Below are positions 33,598-45,700 of a stretch of DNA of 64,000 nucleotides, one piece after another; position 1 is the first letter of the stretch, and each line of letters opens with the position of its first letter. The stretch is from Macrotrachela quadricornifera. Lineage: Eukaryota; Rotifera; Eurotatoria; Philodinida; Philodinidae. Below the pieces are notes generated by a model. That model had not been told where the DNA came from. It saw only the letters and a list, made by a program, of their open reading frames with translations, and ran no database searches. The stretch lies in NCBI GenBank assembly GCA_022393335.1, contig JAJEKB010020264.1:147417-211416 (forward strand), given 5' to 3'. The position numbers and the translations under genes are program-made.

Positions 33598-35190
33598 TCA
33601 ATCTAACACGAATATTGATAATAATAATAAATTCAAGTAAAAATGTCTGAAATAATTTCTACAGAATGTTAACAAAATATCTTTCCCTGTTATAATGTGC
33701 GTCGGCAACAAAAAAGAATTTTATACTGCCTATAACATTTATTTTAAGAAAACGTATGTTTTTAATCGGTGACGACACAAAAAAATTCATTCCTATTGTA
33801 AGTTATAAAATGTAGTTTTTATTTTCTTTCCCGTTTGTATGCAAAATAAGTTTGTCGTTCTGTTTCCTCGAAAGGAAGTAAATTTTGATATGAATCTTAT
33901 CTTATCGTTTCCTCTCTAATAACGAACATACGGATGGATGGTTTCGAAATCATGCAGATTTATGTTTTTCTTTTTAAATAAATACTCAAAAAAATTTCGA
34001 GTTGATTAATCATTGATTTTTATCGAAAAATAAATATTGTTCTTGTAGAACTCGTATACATGTAGTTTATGTGAGCTTATTCACATAAAAAAAACAATTG
34101 TAAATCAAGATAATACTCGATTAAAATCAGGCCAAGAAGTATCGAAGTGATTTCATTAGTTTTTAATGATTTCACCGATTTCTGAGCTTCAAATTAGTTT
34201 GCTAACCATGGATCAGATTATAAATCAACAGAGACACAAAAACATATTTACTGATTGCGAGTTTTCTTTGAGATTAGTCACGAAATATAATAAAGGTGTA
34301 TCAATTTAAAAAACAAGTAGAATTCTATTTTCTTCATAGCATAGGTGAGAGCCTTAAAAGAGATCGTGCCCCAAAGCCTGTTGTTGTTAAAGATATCAAT
34401 GAAAGTGGTTTATTGTGAAAGTTTCAACTTTCCTGAATGCTTCTAATGACAAATTGATCTTCCAGGAATTTCATACAACTTTGAAACAGAGATTTTTGTG
34501 TCAACATAATTTGATAAATGTCAAAAAAGATTTTCACTCTTCGAAATTGGTTTGAAACTTCTCTGTTGGACATTCGAACAGTCGTATTCTGACACGTCAC
34601 TGTCGAGAAATAAATCAATTCCTTCGAAAAATTTGAATATGCACAGAAAAACTTTCATTATAGATTTTACAGTCTTTATAGGAACTTACAGAATGCACTA
34701 GCTAGTTTCATGAAAACATTGTATCATTTTCTAGTTGTTCTCAGTCGAAAGACAGAGAACGAAAATCAGAGCCTTTTTTTGGATCATATAGCCCATCCAA
34801 ACCAAAGGTTTTAGAGGCAATTTTTCTACTTAAGAGACATACACGTTACAAAAATCAACTTGACGAAACTTTACTAACATGAAATATACGTGTTGCAGTT
34901 GTACGAAATCACATCGCCAACAAATGATTTTCACCATATATGGAATCAATCTCCTATAAGTACACAAATCTTTCAGATTAAATGAAACAAAATACGCCTT
35001 TCCAATCCTAAAGTTCTCGATTAAGTGAAATACCCTGACCTACGATTATGAATTCTTCAAAAAACAGGAAAAATATAGATATGTATATTTTCTTCTCAAA
35101 GTCAATTATTATTTACTAGTTTTTACTGGTATTTCATGAATGGATTATTGAAATTTAAAATATGATCTTTTCATAATGTTATTATAGCGA
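33598..35190. other. Intergenic
   Basis: No gene seen. Around 34340-34410 ('GAGAGCCTTAAAAGAGAT', 'GCCTGTTGTTGTT') there is a short diverged piece of the hairpin family at 16205 and 20398. Confidence 0.35.
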
Positions 35191-35197
35191 TCCTAAT

Positions 35198-35245
35198 TAG
35201 AGATGTCCATCGCGACAGTGGCAGCGCCGCAATGGACATCTCTGG
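35198..35245. mobile_element. 48-bp micro-hairpin with 7-bp target duplication
   Basis: TCCTAAT occurs at 35191-35197 and 35246-35252. Between them AGAGATGTCCAT pairs with ATGGACATCTCT around a G+C-rich loop (GCGACAGTGGCAGCGCCGC). Structure and duplication suggest an extremely short MITE. Confidence 0.5.
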
Positions 35246-35252
35246 TCCTAAT

Positions 35253-35940
35253 GAAGTACTATTTTGAGAATAATTTCATGTGGATAAAAGAAAAAAAAAC
35301 TTCGTCTATTTTTCACAGAAAGATTATGCAGGATAGTTTAAATAACATTTGAGAATGGATATTGGAGCTCCATATTATGAAACATAAATAGTTTCAAAGT
35401 ACGATGAAAAATATTGTAATGAAGAAAACTGACGTACTTATGATGAGAATTAACACTGAAATATATTGAAGTTGTTTATATGTATCTTAAAAGCAATTTA
35501 TCTTACGTATTTATATTCAATGAAGTTAGTTGGTTTTTTCCAAGTAATGTTTATTTACGTGAATCAATCAATCGTGCAATTTCATACAGGTAATGATGAG
35601 TAGGACAGATGAATATTTTTCCACACATTTTTTTCATCACGCTGTATTATACAATTTTATCTTTTTCGATTCTTTCGTCGATGTAAAAAAAAAACCATAT
35701 ATATGTATACAATATAGTCTTTTTATGTTGTTTTTTTCCTGAGTATGAGTCAATATTTTGAATTAAGCACATGGATCGATCCTTTCGCACCGTTCCTAGA
35801 CATTTCATAGTTTTTTTCATATAATATAGGTAAAATAGGAAAAGTAGTCGAAATATAGGACTAATTGAAGAGTTTTCCAGAAATATAGGTCGAATTGGAG
35901 CCCAGCCTATAATGCCGAGAAACATCTCATTCGAACGAGC
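35253..35940. other. Intergenic
   Basis: No gene or clear repeat recognised. Confidence 0.35.
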
Positions 35941-35945
35941 GTGAA

Positions 35946-36954
35946 AAACTACATCGAATGGAATATTTCATCTTTTTCAAGTGTTCGATTTTTATTATCA
36001 ACAAAATTAATTTTTTAGTATTTTTATATTTTTGTGACTATTGTAAAAGTAATCATAAATTTTATTATGGAGTTTTATAGAGTATTTAATTCTCTACAAG
36101 ATAGATTCAGTTTACAAAGATTCAAATGAGAAACAATAGCTGGAAAGTTTTACACAATTATACCACCTAGCGGTTGTAAGTTTTGTTGACTTTACAAGAA
36201 AAATCCGTTTTTTTTTAAAGAAATACATGTTGAATAATGATCAGTGAAGAGAATTGTATCGAATTTTTGTGAAACTTTTTTTTTCGCTTAATTTTTTCCT
36301 GTACCCCCCCCCCTCTCAGTGATATGTGAGCCAAAAATAAAGTTATTATAAAAGTCATCTGGATAATGGAAAAGAAGTTAAAAACTTGTTAAATGATATT
36401 CGACGACAAAAAGACTCCTAAATAAACGATAGAATAGTTAGCTCTCTGTAATTTAATTTTTGGCTCACATATCGCTGACGGGGTACGGGAAAAATCTGAG
36501 TGAAAAAAAAAGTCTCAAAATAGCTTGAGATATGTATGAATCGATTCAGTTTTAGATGCTATTAGTCAAAAATAGACACAAATTGAGTTTTGAAGATTAA
36601 ATGTTAGAAATAAAGTAATTCACTGAAAACATATTATTCAATGCAGTTTTCTTCGCTGATCACAGTTCAACATTTATTTCTTTTCAAAAAAACGGATTTT
36701 TCTCCTGAAGTCCATAAAACTTACAATCGCTAGGTTGTATAATTGTGTGGAACTTTCCAGCTATTGTTTCTCATTTGAATCTTTGTAAACTTAATCCATC
36801 TTGTAGAGAATTAAATACTCTATAAAAATCCATAATAAAATTTATGATTACTTTTACAATAGTCAGAAAAAAATAAAAATACTAAAAAATTAATTTTGTT
36901 GATAATAAAAATCGAACACTTGAAAAAGATGAAATATTTCATTCGATGTAGTTT
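35946..36954. mobile_element. 1-kb hairpin element with arms of about 400 bp
   Basis: A near-perfect long inverted repeat: left end AAACTACATCGAATGGAATA, right end its inverse (TATTTCATTCGATGTAGTTT). It pairs on through 'CAAGTGTTCGATTTTTATTA', 'ACTATTGTAAAAGTAATCAT', 'CTCTACAAGATRGATT', 'ATTCAAATGAGAAACAATAG' and 'CCTAGCGRTTGTAAGTTTT' to the centre near 36400. No ORF. The arms differ by only a few bases over long stretches, suggesting a young insertion. Confidence 0.75.
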
Positions 36955-37500
36955 GACTTCAAAAATTGAAAATGATTGAAATTTGTGTTTTTTTCCCAAT
37001 TTTGAGGGGTGGTTCAATTGAAGTGCGTATAACTTCCTGAATGTAAGGAATAAAACTGCAAAAAAGATTTCGTCGACCTAGTTTTCTACGTAGAATCGAA
37101 TGAAATAAAAAAAGTGGGTGTTAGAAAAAATCAGGTTATGACCTTGATATAAAAATAAATAAAAAATCTTGGTATGATTCTTAATTGAAGAGAAGAACCT
37201 GCATATGAAATTCTAGAAAACTAAGTTTTTAAGGGATTTCATTGCTAAAAGAATTTGAATACAGTACAAACAAAACGTCATCACAGTATGTTTTGATAAG
37301 ACGATGTATATAAAATAAGAACAAACAGAAATGTGACACGTTTTTTTGTTCTTTCTGTTACTTTAACGTCATCTTTCTTTTTCTTTCCTCTTATTTCAAT
37401 ATAACCTTCTAGTATTTTCTTTCTCATTCTCCATCAATGTATCGTGCCATTTCATCATGTTCGCACAATGATGTCTCATTGCATGTGCAATACTTTTGAT
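36955..37500. other. Intergenic, upstream of rvt
   Basis: No gene. The last 100 bases before the TATA box are pyrimidine-rich, probably proximal promoter. Confidence 0.35.
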
Positions 37501-37502
37501 CG

Positions 37503-37510
37503 TATATAAA
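37503..37510 (+). promoter_or_regulatory. TATA box of rvt
   Basis: TATATAAA followed by GG, 95 nt upstream of the ATG at 37605. A transcription start about 30 nt downstream would give a 65-70-nt 5' leader. Confidence 0.6.
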
Positions 37511-37604
37511 GGACAACCGTAGAAGAGAAAAAAACCAATTCATTTCAAGCACACAAACAAAATAATACAATTTAATTCATTCTTCAATATTTTAACCCAT
37601 AATT

Positions 37605-40449
37605 ATGTCATCAGCTGCATTTAGTGAAACACTTCAATTTGTGACGAATGTCAAATTACAAGAATTGGAAAAACGTCGTCAAGCTTTTGGACAACACGCA
37701 TCTAAAGTCTTGGCTGACGCACAAAAACACGATAACGACCTTATAGAGAAGGTGACTATTCTTGTCGAAGGTATTAAATCATGGCCTGGTTTAAAAATTT
37801 CAGATGGAAATCTCAATCTGGACAATATTCAACGTTGGTTGCATCAGGTATGTTTATCGTACTCTTTGTTCTGTAATATCGCTATTTTATTACTATCATT
37901 TTGTTTGTTAGGCAAAAAGAGATCCAGGCTTTTCTCAATCATTACTACAAGACTGGGCCCAGAAAATGACTAATCGAATAAACCATGAAAGTACTCAATA
38001 TGAATATGCCAAACTTTTTGGCAATCTTCTGACAGATTGGCTAACAACTTCGCATCATGGTACTGATACAATTCAGACGCAAATAAGTGAAAATATGGAA
38101 ACTGCTAGTAACCAAGAAGATTTTGAAAAAATTAGTCTAGCGAGTAGTACGGAACAAAAGTCACAACTTGAATCGATCATATTTCGAGAGAAAGAGATCG
38201 ATGTTCCTGGACTTGAAGCATATCTTGAAGATCTTTTCAGCGACGAAAGTACACAAGAGGCTTTGACAACACTACGAAATCGACTCACAACTTTTGGAGA
38301 TAATCTACGACGTACTATAATTACTGAACATGATATGCATTGGTGTATCAAAAGCTTGTTGGCTGCCGATCTTCTATCCGATGCAAAGCAGGCGACATTG
38401 AAGGAGTTTGCAGAAAACCCAACAGTTATCAAGGAATTGGCAAGTGTACTCAATATGCAATTGAGCTCACTTCAAACTTGGCACTGGCCAGAAGATGGAG
38501 TCTCAGTCGAACCACGAAAAGCTTTAAATGGAAAAATTCGCTTCTATCTGGATAGTGAGCTCCTTACTAGTCTACTCCTTCAATATATTGGTACAAAATG
38601 GTCAATAGAATTCAAAGCAGCTCTCTTGCAATTTCGCTATTCTCGAGCATGGAAGGCGCCTCCTCCAAATCTTACTAAAATGGATTTAGCACGATCAACA
38701 ATGTTTCTTAAAGATAATAATTCAAATCAATCAATTGATCATAGACGACGGACTTTCCAACAATCACATTACTTCATGTGTCAGTTACCAAATAATGTTG
38801 ATTCTTTCAATAGCTATGATGATGTTGACGAAGGTGATGAAAGAGTAGCAGCCAGCAATCGTAGACGTAATCAAAGATCACAAGGACATGCGCAAACTGG
38901 ACTTCGCTTCGATAATCCAGTAGAGCTTAAACAATCTTTGTTGCACATCATATGCGCCGATGTACTCCTAAATCGAACCTTGCATGATCAATGTACCGTT
39001 GTTCGAACAGATTTGGAATGGTTTGGTCCATCCCTTGCTCATAAATCGATACTCACGATTTTGAAATTCTTCGGTGTGTCTCCATCTGACTTGCAATTTA
39101 TAGAAGCCTTTCTAGCTTGTCCTCTCAAATTCACTGGTTCAATGAACAGTTATTTGGCGGATCCATCTGCATATAAATCTGCACCAGCAGATTCACCACG
39201 AATCCGAAAACGTGGAACACCTGTTGCACATTCTCTAAGTGTATTTTGTGGCGAAGCTGTACTCTTCGTTATGGATTATGCTGTGAATCAGAAAACTAAT
39301 GGTATATTCCTGTATCGTATTCATGATGACTTCTGGTTCTTGGATTCACAATCTGTCCGTTGTGCTGAAGCGTGGAAGGCAATGAATCATTTTGCCAAAT
39401 TAGTTGGATTAAAATTCAACCAATCAAAGACAGGGTCTGTTCATGTCGGTAATAAAGATCAATTAAATCCTGATTTACCACAAGGTGATATACACTGGGG
39501 TCTTTTAAAGATGGATGCACTATCTGGAGGGAAATTTGTCATTGATCTAGCAATGGTGGACACACATGTAGCAGAGATGCAGCGTCAGTTGAACGCAACA
39601 AACTCAATATTTGCATGGGCACAGGCTTATAATAAATACATGGCTTTTTTTATTCGAAATTTTGGTATCCCTGCGAAAGTCTATGGTCGAGCACATATCG
39701 ACAATATTATTGATGTATTAGGAAGAATTCATAAGACATTATTTCCCAATACAAATGGAAGTATTGTTGGAACAATTGCACCCATCTTAGCAGAGAAATT
39801 TGGGGTTACTGATATACCTGTTGGATGGTATCTATGGCCCACTGCTGCAGGTGGATTGCAACTCAAGGACTTCTTCGTAGAACTGTTGGCTACGCGCGAT
39901 GATCTACCTGAAGATCCAGAGCAGATTTTAGAAATCGCGAGAAAATTGGAGCGTGAAGATTATGAAAATGCGAAACAATTATGGGAGAATGGAACGACTT
40001 ACAACGAAGCTCCAAATTATGAATATGAGAGCGATCCATGGTATGATAACACGACTTACAACAGAAGTTCACAGCAACAATATACTGTACCAGTTTCTGC
40101 AACAGAACCGTTCTTTAGTTTTGAAGAATTTACCAAATGCAGAGAGGAGCGTTCGTCGAGATGGTTAACTGCATTCGACACTCTTCTCACTCGACCAATT
40201 CCGGTCAATTTGAACAGTACTCCAGAGATTGTAGCTACTCTCTCTATGATCGGCAATGGCATCGAAGCTTTTGGATCGTCAGTGTCAGGGAGCTGGTACG
40301 AACTCAACCACTATTGGAAATGGCTCATTAGTTTGCATCACGAAGAAATGGTGAAGAAATATGGAAGTCTCCTCATTGTAGAACCAACATCTATCCCAGT
40401 TGGTATGGTGGCAGTATTCAGGAACTCACGCACAAGATGGGAACAATAA
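37605..40449 (+). CDS. rvt: Cellular reverse-transcriptase-related protein (rvt)
   Basis: Two exons, 37605-37847 and 37912-40449, joined by a 64-nt GT/AG intron in phase 0, giving 926 residues. The joined frame is open throughout. RT-like core: motif A RTDLEWF with Asp448 and Phe452; motif B RGTPVAHSLS (515-524); motif C YRIHDDF with Asp553-Asp554; motif D GLKFNQSKTG with Lys587. The helical N-terminal region, large insert between the early motifs (low-complexity DDVDEGDE, about 384-392) and long C-terminal extension (about 600-926) match rvt, the domesticated single-copy RT-related genes described by Gladyshev and Arkhipova in fungi and bdelloid rotifers. These are not mobile: no endonuclease, integrase or LTR is seen here. 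Known Rvt proteins polymerise nucleotides in vitro; the cellular role is unsettled. All catalytic residues are kept, so the gene looks functional. It has its own TATA box and AATAAA. Confidence 0.9.
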
Positions 40450-40502
40450 ATTTAAACAATTTTTTATATAAATTTTGTAGTACTATTATCTAAATAACCT
40501 TG

Positions 40503-40508
40503 AATAAA
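40503..40508 (+). terminator. Polyadenylation signal of rvt
   Basis: AATAAA 54 nt after the rvt stop codon. Confidence 0.6.
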
Positions 40509-41040
40509 ATTGTTATTTTCATTATATGTTATTTGATGATCTATATTTATTCTAATTCAGAACAGAAAGGTTAAAACCTTTTATATTTAATTTAAGCTAA
40601 ACAAGTAACGCTCGACTGAATTCATTCTATTTATTTTGAGAATCATTGTCAGGTAATTCATCAATAAGTGTGATGCTATAGTCACCTCAATTTGAACAAA
40701 CTTTTCACATTTTATGATTTCTAAAAGCAAAACTATCAATTTCAAATTCGAAAAATATCAGCCATCCACACTTTCTTCATCATAGATAACAATTTTGACT
40801 TTTACGGATCATTAATAAAGTGCTGACATTAGTTGCTTGGGCTACAGTTGGCATACTTCTTTTCAAAAATATTTTAGACTTCGTCGAAAGTTGTACACAA
40901 GAGAAGATCATGTTAACCTTGTAAATGAATGATGGATTGCTTGTCAGAGTCTCTACAAGGTATCACTTACGACTAGTCAACACCCTCATCTTATCTTCTT
41001 CTCAAACTAATCTTCTAACTATGTTTCGATTGAACCAAAT
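40509..41040. other. Intergenic
   Basis: No gene or clear repeat recognised between rvt and the LINE fragment. Confidence 0.35.
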
Positions 41041-41045
41041 TAGTT

Positions 41046-41890
41046 TCCAATTTTTGTTTTGTAGATCTGGAAAAAGCATTTGACAGGGTGAACTGAGACA
41101 AGCTGCTTGAAATATTAAAAAATAATGGAATTGGTCGGAAAGAAAGAAGGTTGATTAGAAACTTGTATGGGGAACAAAGAGTGATAGTTAGAATAGGTAA
41201 CAAGGAATCTAAAATGACAGAGCTTGGTAGAGGAGTGAGGGAAGGGTATTAATTATCTCCTATACTAGCTAATATTTATCTAGGGGAGATGATAAGAGAA
41301 ATAGAAGTGAAAATGGAGGGTGTGAAGATTTGCGGATGAAATGGCAGTATTAGCAGAAGACCAAGAAAGTTTAGAAAAATCAATTAAAAAGCTAGAGAAA
41401 GTATGTAAAGTATATGGAATGAAAGTTAACGCAAAGAAAACTAAGGTAATGAGCATAAGAAGTAATGAAAACATTGTGCTGCATATAGATGATATAAGAG
41501 TAAAACAGATTAACAGTTTTAAATATTTACATAGCTTTTTAACAGAAGATTGGAGATATAAGCAGGATGTAAGAGCAAGAATAGGGAATGCAAAAGAAGC
41601 TTTTACAAGAATGAAGAGGGTCTTGTGTGGATCATTAGATCTGAAATTAAGGAAGAGATTAGCAGAAGCTTTCGAAATGTGGAGAAGAATTTTTAAAGAT
41701 AAGTTGGATGGATAAAGTGAGCAATGTTAAGATTTTGGAACGAATAGGAGAAGAGAGGACTCTGCTAGAAAAAATAAGAATAAGAAAAAGAAATTGGATA
41801 GCCCATAATAAAATTATGAAAATTATAACTATGATCCTAAGAACCTGCTTAAGAACAGAAATCTTATGATGATGATGATGATGAGTACCT
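41046..41890 (+). pseudogene. 5'-truncated LINE reverse transcriptase fragment
   Basis: The translation starts in the RT palm: VDLEKAFDRVN, a stop, DKLLEILKNNGIG, then ELGRGVREGY with a stop at LSPILANIY, FADEMAVLAEDQ, and GMKVNAKKTKVM followed by NSFKYL and the thumb to 41715. Motif C is F-A-D-E instead of FADD and there are at least two stops, so it is inactive. A (GAT)n microsatellite at 41863-41885 marks the likely 3' end, as in CR1/L2-type LINEs; the clade is otherwise uncertain. It differs from the RTE element at 27540-30600. Confidence 0.7.
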
Positions 41891-42806
41891 TTGTAAAGGT
41901 AGGACTTGAGGACCCATGGGTACACTTGTAGTATACGAGTTGAGGACTTATCGACGCTATCAGCATGTGACAGAAGATTTGGCGACGTATTGAGAAGTTC
42001 GAAAGTTAGTGTTTTTTTTAACCTTGACACAAACGAACAAACTATTTTTTTTTCATATGATTCTCTCTGCAGTCGAGGGAATAAATCATGATTCAATATT
42101 TGGTATTGATAATATAGAAGAATCTGAATTCATTTTAGAATAAAAAGAAAGACAATGATGTGAATTAATGTTGACATTTTATCTTCATATAAATAAGTCA
42201 TGCGCAATATTTTAATGGATGAAAACTATTCGTATTAGAGCATCAAATAGAAAATTTTTCTTTTACACAAAACGCAAAAGAAAAGATGAAACAAAAACTA
42301 GAGATTTCCCTTATTTGTATATGAAATAATGAGCTATTTGAATAAGGAATCATTATATTTGGTTATCAAAATATAAAATTTCTATTCAGTTTAGTTCAAA
42401 AAACCCAACACGAAGCTCGATTCGATTCAAAAGTCTTCAATTCGATTTTTAAATTAAACTTTTAGGGACGGACATAAGATGTATACCACAAAATCTGAGT
42501 ATCGCAGTGTCCTACGAAATAAGACATGACTTTCTGTGATACTCGCCGACATATGTCTGTATATTCCGCTAAAACTAAAATTAGGTCATTTATGATTTAT
42601 TTTTTTTCTCACATACTAGTCGGGAAAAGATTAATTGAACTATATAATTATCTTGATTTTGAAGGAAAAAAAAACTTTTTATTATTTCAATGACCTTAAC
42701 ATTGCATTGAATAGGTGAAATAAAATGTTTCTTCATTTATATATGATGTTTATTTGAAATTTCCACTCGAATTAATATAATCAAAACACATAACAACATC
42801 AAATGT
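41891..42806. other. Intergenic
   Basis: No gene. 'GAGGACCCATGGGTACACTT' near 41910 recalls the 'GAGGACCCAAGGGTACTTCT' units inside the hAT-like element at 24150, so it is a small dispersed repeat. Confidence 0.35.
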
Positions 42807-43730
42807 CTATCTGATTAATGTCGCAACTACTACAACATTTGTTCGTCGTTTTATTTTTTTCATTATAGACATTTTAAGTGGATCATTAAATTGAAATAAA
42901 CCAAATATAACAAACAATAATGATATATTAACCATTACATAAGCAATTCGAAAATGATATTTCGGTGCACTATTAAAAAATGACATAAATATAAATACTG
43001 TATAAGGAAAACAAACTATAATTAAAATTGTTATAAGTATAACTATTCGTCGAACCATTTTTAATTCATTTTGTGCACGAAATAAAGTATTTGCTGGTGT
43101 TATACGTTTACTCATTTGTTTTACATATCGAACTAATTTAAAGTAAATAAACATAATCAATAATATAGGAATAATAAAACAACAAAGTATCATATAAATT
43201 ATTGAAAAAGATAATTCAAGTGGTAATTGACATATTTGACTGTTAACATTGTAGATTATTTTACTAGAAAGTGTAAATTCAAGAGGATATAGAAAACTAA
43301 ATATCCATATTATACAGATAAATAATATTTGAAATCGAGCTGATTGACAAACTAAACGATTTGGATAAACCACAGTAATATATCGACTAATAGCTTGTAA
43401 AAAATATGAATTATTCTGTAAAGCACAAGCAACATAACTTATATAACCACGAAATATACAATAGAAATCTTCATATTCAATTTTTTTAAGATCATTTTGT
43501 AATCTAAATATAACCATTAAAAACATATCAATTCCAAATATAAATGCAGATAGACATGAATTAACAACAAGAATCATTGGAATTGTATGACATGTTTTAT
43601 CAGTTAAAATAATAAATAAAAAAATTGGTACAAATATAATGGCTAAGCTAGTGCATAATATCTCCAAAATATCACAAAAGATAAACCATGGTTCAGTATT
43701 TGTTGTAATAGAATCATTGGAAAATACCAT
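42807..43730 (-). CDS. Rhodopsin-like 7TM receptor, array member 1
   Basis: 307 residues, single exon. Seven hydrophobic segments at about 17-43, 50-76, 95-121, 133-153, 172-198, 226-250 and 261-283. TM3 ends in SRY (115-117) in place of DRY; Cys91 and Cys167 can form the usual TM3/loop-2 disulfide; TM6 has CFPY (240-243); TM7 ends in NDPLKMS (282-288) in place of NPxxY. The third loop is short and basic. This is a divergent class A receptor of the peptide/FMRFamide-receptor-like kind expanded in rotifers; the ligand is unknown. It is the first of five related units in tandem on the same strand; the others are at 44600, 45701, 47585 and 48102. The frame is intact, so it is probably functional. 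Confidence 0.85.
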   Translation of the reverse strand: MVFSNDSITTNTEPWFIFCDILEILCTSLAIIFVPIFLFIILTDKTCHTIPMILVVNSCLSAFIFGIDMFLMVIFRLQNDLKKIEYEDFYCIFRGYISYVACALQNNSYFLQAISRYITVVYPNRLVCQSARFQILFICIIWIFSFLYPLEFTLSSKIIYNVNSQICQLPLELSFSIIYMILCCFIIPILLIMFIYFKLVRYVKQMSKRITPANTLFRAQNELKMVRRIVILITILIIVCFPYTVFIFMSFFNSAPKYHFRIAYVMVNISLLFVIFGLFQFNDPLKMSIMKKIKRRTNVVVVATLIR

Positions 43731-44254
43731 TGGTGTTGTGAAGAAAAAAATGAATTAGTTATAAACGAGAGTTTGACATTTTTTTTTTAATGATTAAGTC
43801 ATGCATATTATTTTAGTAGATAATGCGTACCTAGAGAGAATTTCTTCTATAAAGAATGCAAGAATATTCTGAATAATATATTAAATTATCTTTTTTCTAG
43901 AGAATGAATAATCAAAACATATTATAATAAAAATAAAGAAATTTTATTGTATTGAGTTGAATGCAAAATATGTGTATTTTCATTAGATAGAGAAAAAAAA
44001 CGTTCAGACAACTTTTGTAATCCATTTATCGTTGCAATCTCTTGAGCAATTTCATCAAGTAAAATAGTCATTTTAAAGAGCATTTCAAAATGTATTCATT
44101 GTGTATAAAATCAAAGTTCTACTTCAACAAGTAAGAGAGACAATCGAAAGAGTTTGTTACATGCATTTTTTGTATTCAAAAACTGACGAATGGGACAGAT
44201 TAAACAGCGCATTTCAGTTTTTTATCACTTAATGCGTTCTATTAGGAAATAAAA
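43731..44254. other. Intergenic
   Basis: Upstream flank of receptor 1; no gene seen. Confidence 0.35.
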
Positions 44255-44457
44255 TATGTCCTATGTCTACTAGTGCTAATGCTTCAATTTAAATAAAACA
44301 CATGATTACTTTATAAATAAAACTTACCTATTTATATTGGTATTGTTGTTGAGATGAATAGAAATAAAATCACTTACTCTGATCAATATTGGAATTGATC
44401 AAAATAAATATGTTCTTGGACTAACGCGATTAATCGCCAAAAATGACCCGATTTTGA
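44255..44457. repeat. Partial copy of the CGATTAATCG element
   Basis: Matches 57590-58395 with the middle deleted: 'GCTAATGCTTCAAT' and 'TTTATAAATAAAACTTACC' at the left, then 'GTTCTTGGACTA' and 'CGCGATTAATCGCCAAAAAT' plus 'GACCCGATTTTGA' at the right. It is embedded in the receptor array next to the relic at 44600. Confidence 0.7.
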
Positions 44458-44599
44458 CGTAATGAGACCACAAGATGTAGCATGAAGAGCTCTATAATTT
44501 ACAAAGTAAAGTTCATTCTAACAGTAGTATAATAATCGAATATCCGAATTTAAAAGTTGAATAGTTGAAGCGTCTTTTCGGCTTCTACATGTATAGTTG

Positions 44600-44790
44600 A
44601 ACGAATAAGAAAAAAATTGAAATCGATCTGGTTGAATAAAATAAACGTTTTGGATAAACAGTTGTAACAAATCGATAGATTGCTTATAATAAATACGAAC
44701 AATTTTGTATTGAACATACAGCATAACCCATATATCCTCGAAAACTACATAAATAATCTTTATATTAAATTCGTTTAAGATCATTTCTAG
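44600..44790 (-). pseudogene. 7TM receptor relic A
   Basis: Minus-strand reading from 44786 gives DLKRI, stop, YKDYLCSFRGYMGYAVCSIQ, NCSYLL, stop, AIYRFVTTVYPKRLFYSTRS. This is collinear with the intact receptors from the loop before TM3 to the start of TM4 (compare YEDSFCAFRGYFGF and SIYRYITIIYPNRLFW in the unit at 45701). Two in-frame stops and loss of both ends make it a dead fragment. Confidence 0.75.
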
Positions 44791-44800
44791 TCGAGCATCT

Positions 44801-45700
44801 TGTTTCGCAAGATCTTGACCAAGATTTAAGGTACAGATATTTGGATTATCTTGTACATAAGATCTTTGGTACAGACTATAAAGATCTTATGTGTGATTCT
44901 TCAATATTTCGAGAACTTATACAAAATATTCTTACATTTGACCTTTGAAAAAACTACACACGATAAAACACATATATGAACAGCAAATGTAATAAAAATT
45001 TACAAAAAAAAACATAAAGACGACGAGTCTTTACTAATTCTAAATTTGAATGACCTTTGCTATACATTTCAACATTAGATGAAAACAAGATGATGGATAA
45101 ATTGTTTGATCGAGTGTTTATTGATAACTAAAACAAATCTTACACAGTTGATGAACATTTGAAAAAAGATAGTAATTTATCTTAAATGAACGTATACTAG
45201 ATTGATTAACAAAGTTTTAAAACGTTATCGAATCTAATGAATGAAGATTTGTTTGTATAAGTCTACTGTTTTTATGTTCACAGTCTCTGTTTTCATTGGC
45301 CGATACATAAGAGAACGGTAAAAAATATTTTTCTGATTTCATATGATTTATGTATACTTTTGAATAATTAATTAGAATTTTTTGATTTTCTTTATATAGT
45401 AATGATGTCTCTTTAGTCTTTTCAAAATCTGGGGTACAGATATATAAGATATGATCAAGATTTTGCTTATAAGATGTTCGACTAGGGTATTCTTTTCTAT
45501 AAAATTTTTTATGTTTCTCTTAGAATAGAACATTCGACATTCATGGTAAAATTTTTATCAGATTAATTGTATTGTATGTTCATACATGTCATCTATTATC
45601 GCAAAATATAATAATATTTTTTTGAAAATAAAATGTTTGAGTGATAAGATCATTTTTCCTATTACAAATTCTACTTAAAACAATATTATAAGATGAAAGT
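44801..45700. other. Intergenic within the receptor array
   Basis: No gene. 'AAGATCTTAT' and 'GATCAAGATTTTGC' repeats occur near 44820-44890 and 45430-45480. Confidence 0.35.
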
